Below, in pieces: positions 4,682 to 5,881 of a stretch of 5,881 bases of DNA. Each line of letters opens with the position of its first letter. Position 1 is the stretch's first letter. The notes under the pieces were generated by a model. That model did no database searches. It was given only the letters and a program-made list of their open reading frames with translations, and was not told where the DNA came from. The position numbers and the translations under genes were made by a program. The stretch covers positions 1-5,881 of the forward strand of contig CAIXSE010000395.1 of assembly GCA_903921965.1 (NCBI GenBank). The letters are read 5' to 3'. The DNA comes from an uncultured Thermoleophilia bacterium. GTDB taxonomy: Bacteria > Actinomycetota > Thermoleophilia > UBA2241.

Positions 4682-5881
4682 TCAGAAGCGGCCGCCGCCT
4701 CCGCGCCGGGTGCGCGTGCCCTCCCCGCCGAAGCTGGCCGGCGCGAGGCTGCCGCCGCCGCTCTTCCTGGCGCCGCCCTGAGGCTCGCGGCCGCTCTTCC
4801 CTGCGTCGTCCCGGGCTCCGCCGCGGCCGCTCCGGCCGCCGCCGGCCTTGGCGCCGGACCCCGCGGAGGCGCCCGGCCCGGGGGCGCCGAACAGGCCGGG
4901 CCCGAGACTCCGCGACACCAGGATGCCCGCGAGCGCGGCGGTCGCGAGCTGCTGCGTCGGCGCCGTGCCGGAGGCCCCCGATGCCTCGCCCACCTGTCTC
5001 TTCGCCTCGTTGAACGCGGCCCGTGCCAGCTTCTGGGCCTGGGCCGCGAGGTCGGCGGCGGCCTCAGGGTCGGTGGCGCCGAGCGAGCCCGCCTTGTCCA
5101 GGTCGCGCAGGGCCTCGGCCAGCTTGGCGCGCGGGCCGGCGCGCACGGCGCCGCGGTGGGTGCCGATGAAGTCGTCGGTGGAGGACACCTCGGCGCGCGC
5201 GGCGATGAGGGTGCGGTCCAGCGCCTCCACCGCCTTCGCGCGGCGCGACGCGGCGTCGCGGACACCCTGGAGCGCCCTGTCGAGCGCGTCGTCGGCGTCG
5301 CGGATGCTGCGCAGGGCCGCCAGCGGGTCGCGGCCGCCATCCGGCCCGGCCTCCTGCACGGCCGCCGCCAGGGCCGCCTCGGCCGTGGCGACCAGCGGTT
5401 CCAGGCCGGCGCCGGCCACGGCCTTCGCCTCGGCCACGTCCTGCCGCGTCTCCGCGACCGCGGCGTCGATGCGCGTCTGCGCGGTCGCGAGCTCCTGCTG
5501 CAGCCGGTCCACGCCGTCGAGCAGCTGCTGCGCCTGGCCGACGGCCGACTCGGCGGCCGTCGTCTCCATGGCCGCCTCGCCGGCGCGGTGGGCGGCCAGG
5601 TCGTCGCGCCCGGCCGCCAGACGCCCACTCGCGAACTCGAGCCGCTCGACGGCGTCGGCCGGCGCACTCGCCACCGGCGCGAGGGCCGAGGGCGCGTACA
5701 CGGCGGCCAGGGCCGCGAGGGCCTGCTCGGCCTGCGGCCGCCGCGCGTCGAGCGCGGCGAGCTGCTCCTCGAGCCGCGCGATGACGTCCGGCGCCCTGCG
5801 TTCCAGGTCGCGCAGCCTGTCGAAGCGCTCGGCCTGCGCGTCGAGCGCCGCACCGGCCGCCGCCGTGTGCGCGAGGATGCC
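4682..5881 (-). CDS. TPM-domain (YgcG-like) surface protein, C-terminal part (5' end outside window)
   Basis: The frame is open to the window edge, giving 399 residues without the start; the GTG at 5701 is an internal Val in LAALAAVYAPSALAPV. The segment AERFDRLRDLERRAPDVIARLEEQ, the YAPSALAPVA motif, and AVGQAQQLLDGVDRLQQELA all recall the region after the TPM domain in long actinobacterial proteins of this family. These normally carry an N-terminal signal peptide, an extracytoplasmic TPM domain and a membrane helix, all expected upstream of this window. Visible residues 10 to about 300 are Ala/Glu/Arg-rich heptad-like coiled coil. Residues about 310-332 (QQLATAALAGILVSRSLGPG) are a short hydrophobic patch. 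Residues about 333-399 are a Gly/Ser/Arg-rich disordered tail ending FGGEGTRTRRGGGGRF, a typical end for this family. The cellular role of these proteins is not settled; an envelope location with a cytoplasmic coiled coil is the usual expectation. Confidence 0.85.
   Translation of the reverse strand, partial: GILAHTAAAGAALDAQAERFDRLRDLERRAPDVIARLEEQLAALDARRPQAEQALAALAAVYAPSALAPVASAPADAVERLEFASGRLAAGRDDLAAHRAGEAAMETTAAESAVGQAQQLLDGVDRLQQELATAQTRIDAAVAETRQDVAEAKAVAGAGLEPLVATAEAALAAAVQEAGPDGGRDPLAALRSIRDADDALDRALQGVRDAASRRAKAVEALDRTLIAARAEVSSTDDFIGTHRGAVRAGPRAKLAEALRDLDKAGSLGATDPEAAADLAAQAQKLARAAFNEAKRQVGEASGASGTAPTQQLATAALAGILVSRSLGPGLFGAPGPGASAGSGAKAGGGRSGRGGARDDAGKSGREPQGGARKSGGGSLAPASFGGEGTRTRRGGGGRF

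Noticed and set aside
4270..5853. A 527-codon minus-strand frame beside the TPM-protein frame
   Set aside because: It is almost entirely Arg/Ser/Pro/Ala, whereas the neighbouring frame gives recognisable TPM-family coiled coil and a Gly-Arg tail.

Overview
The window is strongly GC-rich, and its genes carry G or C at nearly every third codon position. Together with the protein families present (a TPM-domain protein ending in a Gly/Arg tail, a two-domain DUF1254/DUF1214 protein, a solitary prepilin), this points to a high-GC actinomycete. No rRNA, tRNA or lineage-specific marker is present, so genus cannot be given. The window looks chromosomal. No insertion sequence, integrase, phage gene or CRISPR array is visible.

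Left half, plus strand (2-3202): three co-directional genes. The first is the C-terminal two thirds or so of a sulfatase-family hydrolase whose start lies before the window. The second is a full-length DUF1254/DUF1214 protein. The third is a 116-residue protein with three likely membrane helices. The second and third are only 35 bases apart and are probably co-transcribed. The first is separated from them by 76 bases holding a strong inverted repeat, so its membership of the operon is uncertain.

Right half, minus strand (3300-5881), read from right to left: the C-terminal 399 residues of a TPM-domain (YgcG-like) surface protein with long coiled coils; a 103-residue basic membrane protein; a short remnant of a DHA2-type MFS drug exporter that begins two codons after the previous stop; a perfect three-copy 38-bp tandem repeat; and a solitary type IV/type II-like prepilin. 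The plus and minus blocks converge at about 3203-3299, where two small GC hairpins lie.

The most unusual spot is 3814-3927. The triple 38-bp repeat contains a 12-bp dyad in each unit, sits about 50 bases upstream of the prepilin start, and also supplies the last codons and stop of the MFS remnant. The prepilin ribosome-binding site lies in its own small hairpin. A new multi-gene system cannot be claimed from this window. The repeat-prepilin arrangement and the truncated exporter are the parts most worth following up.
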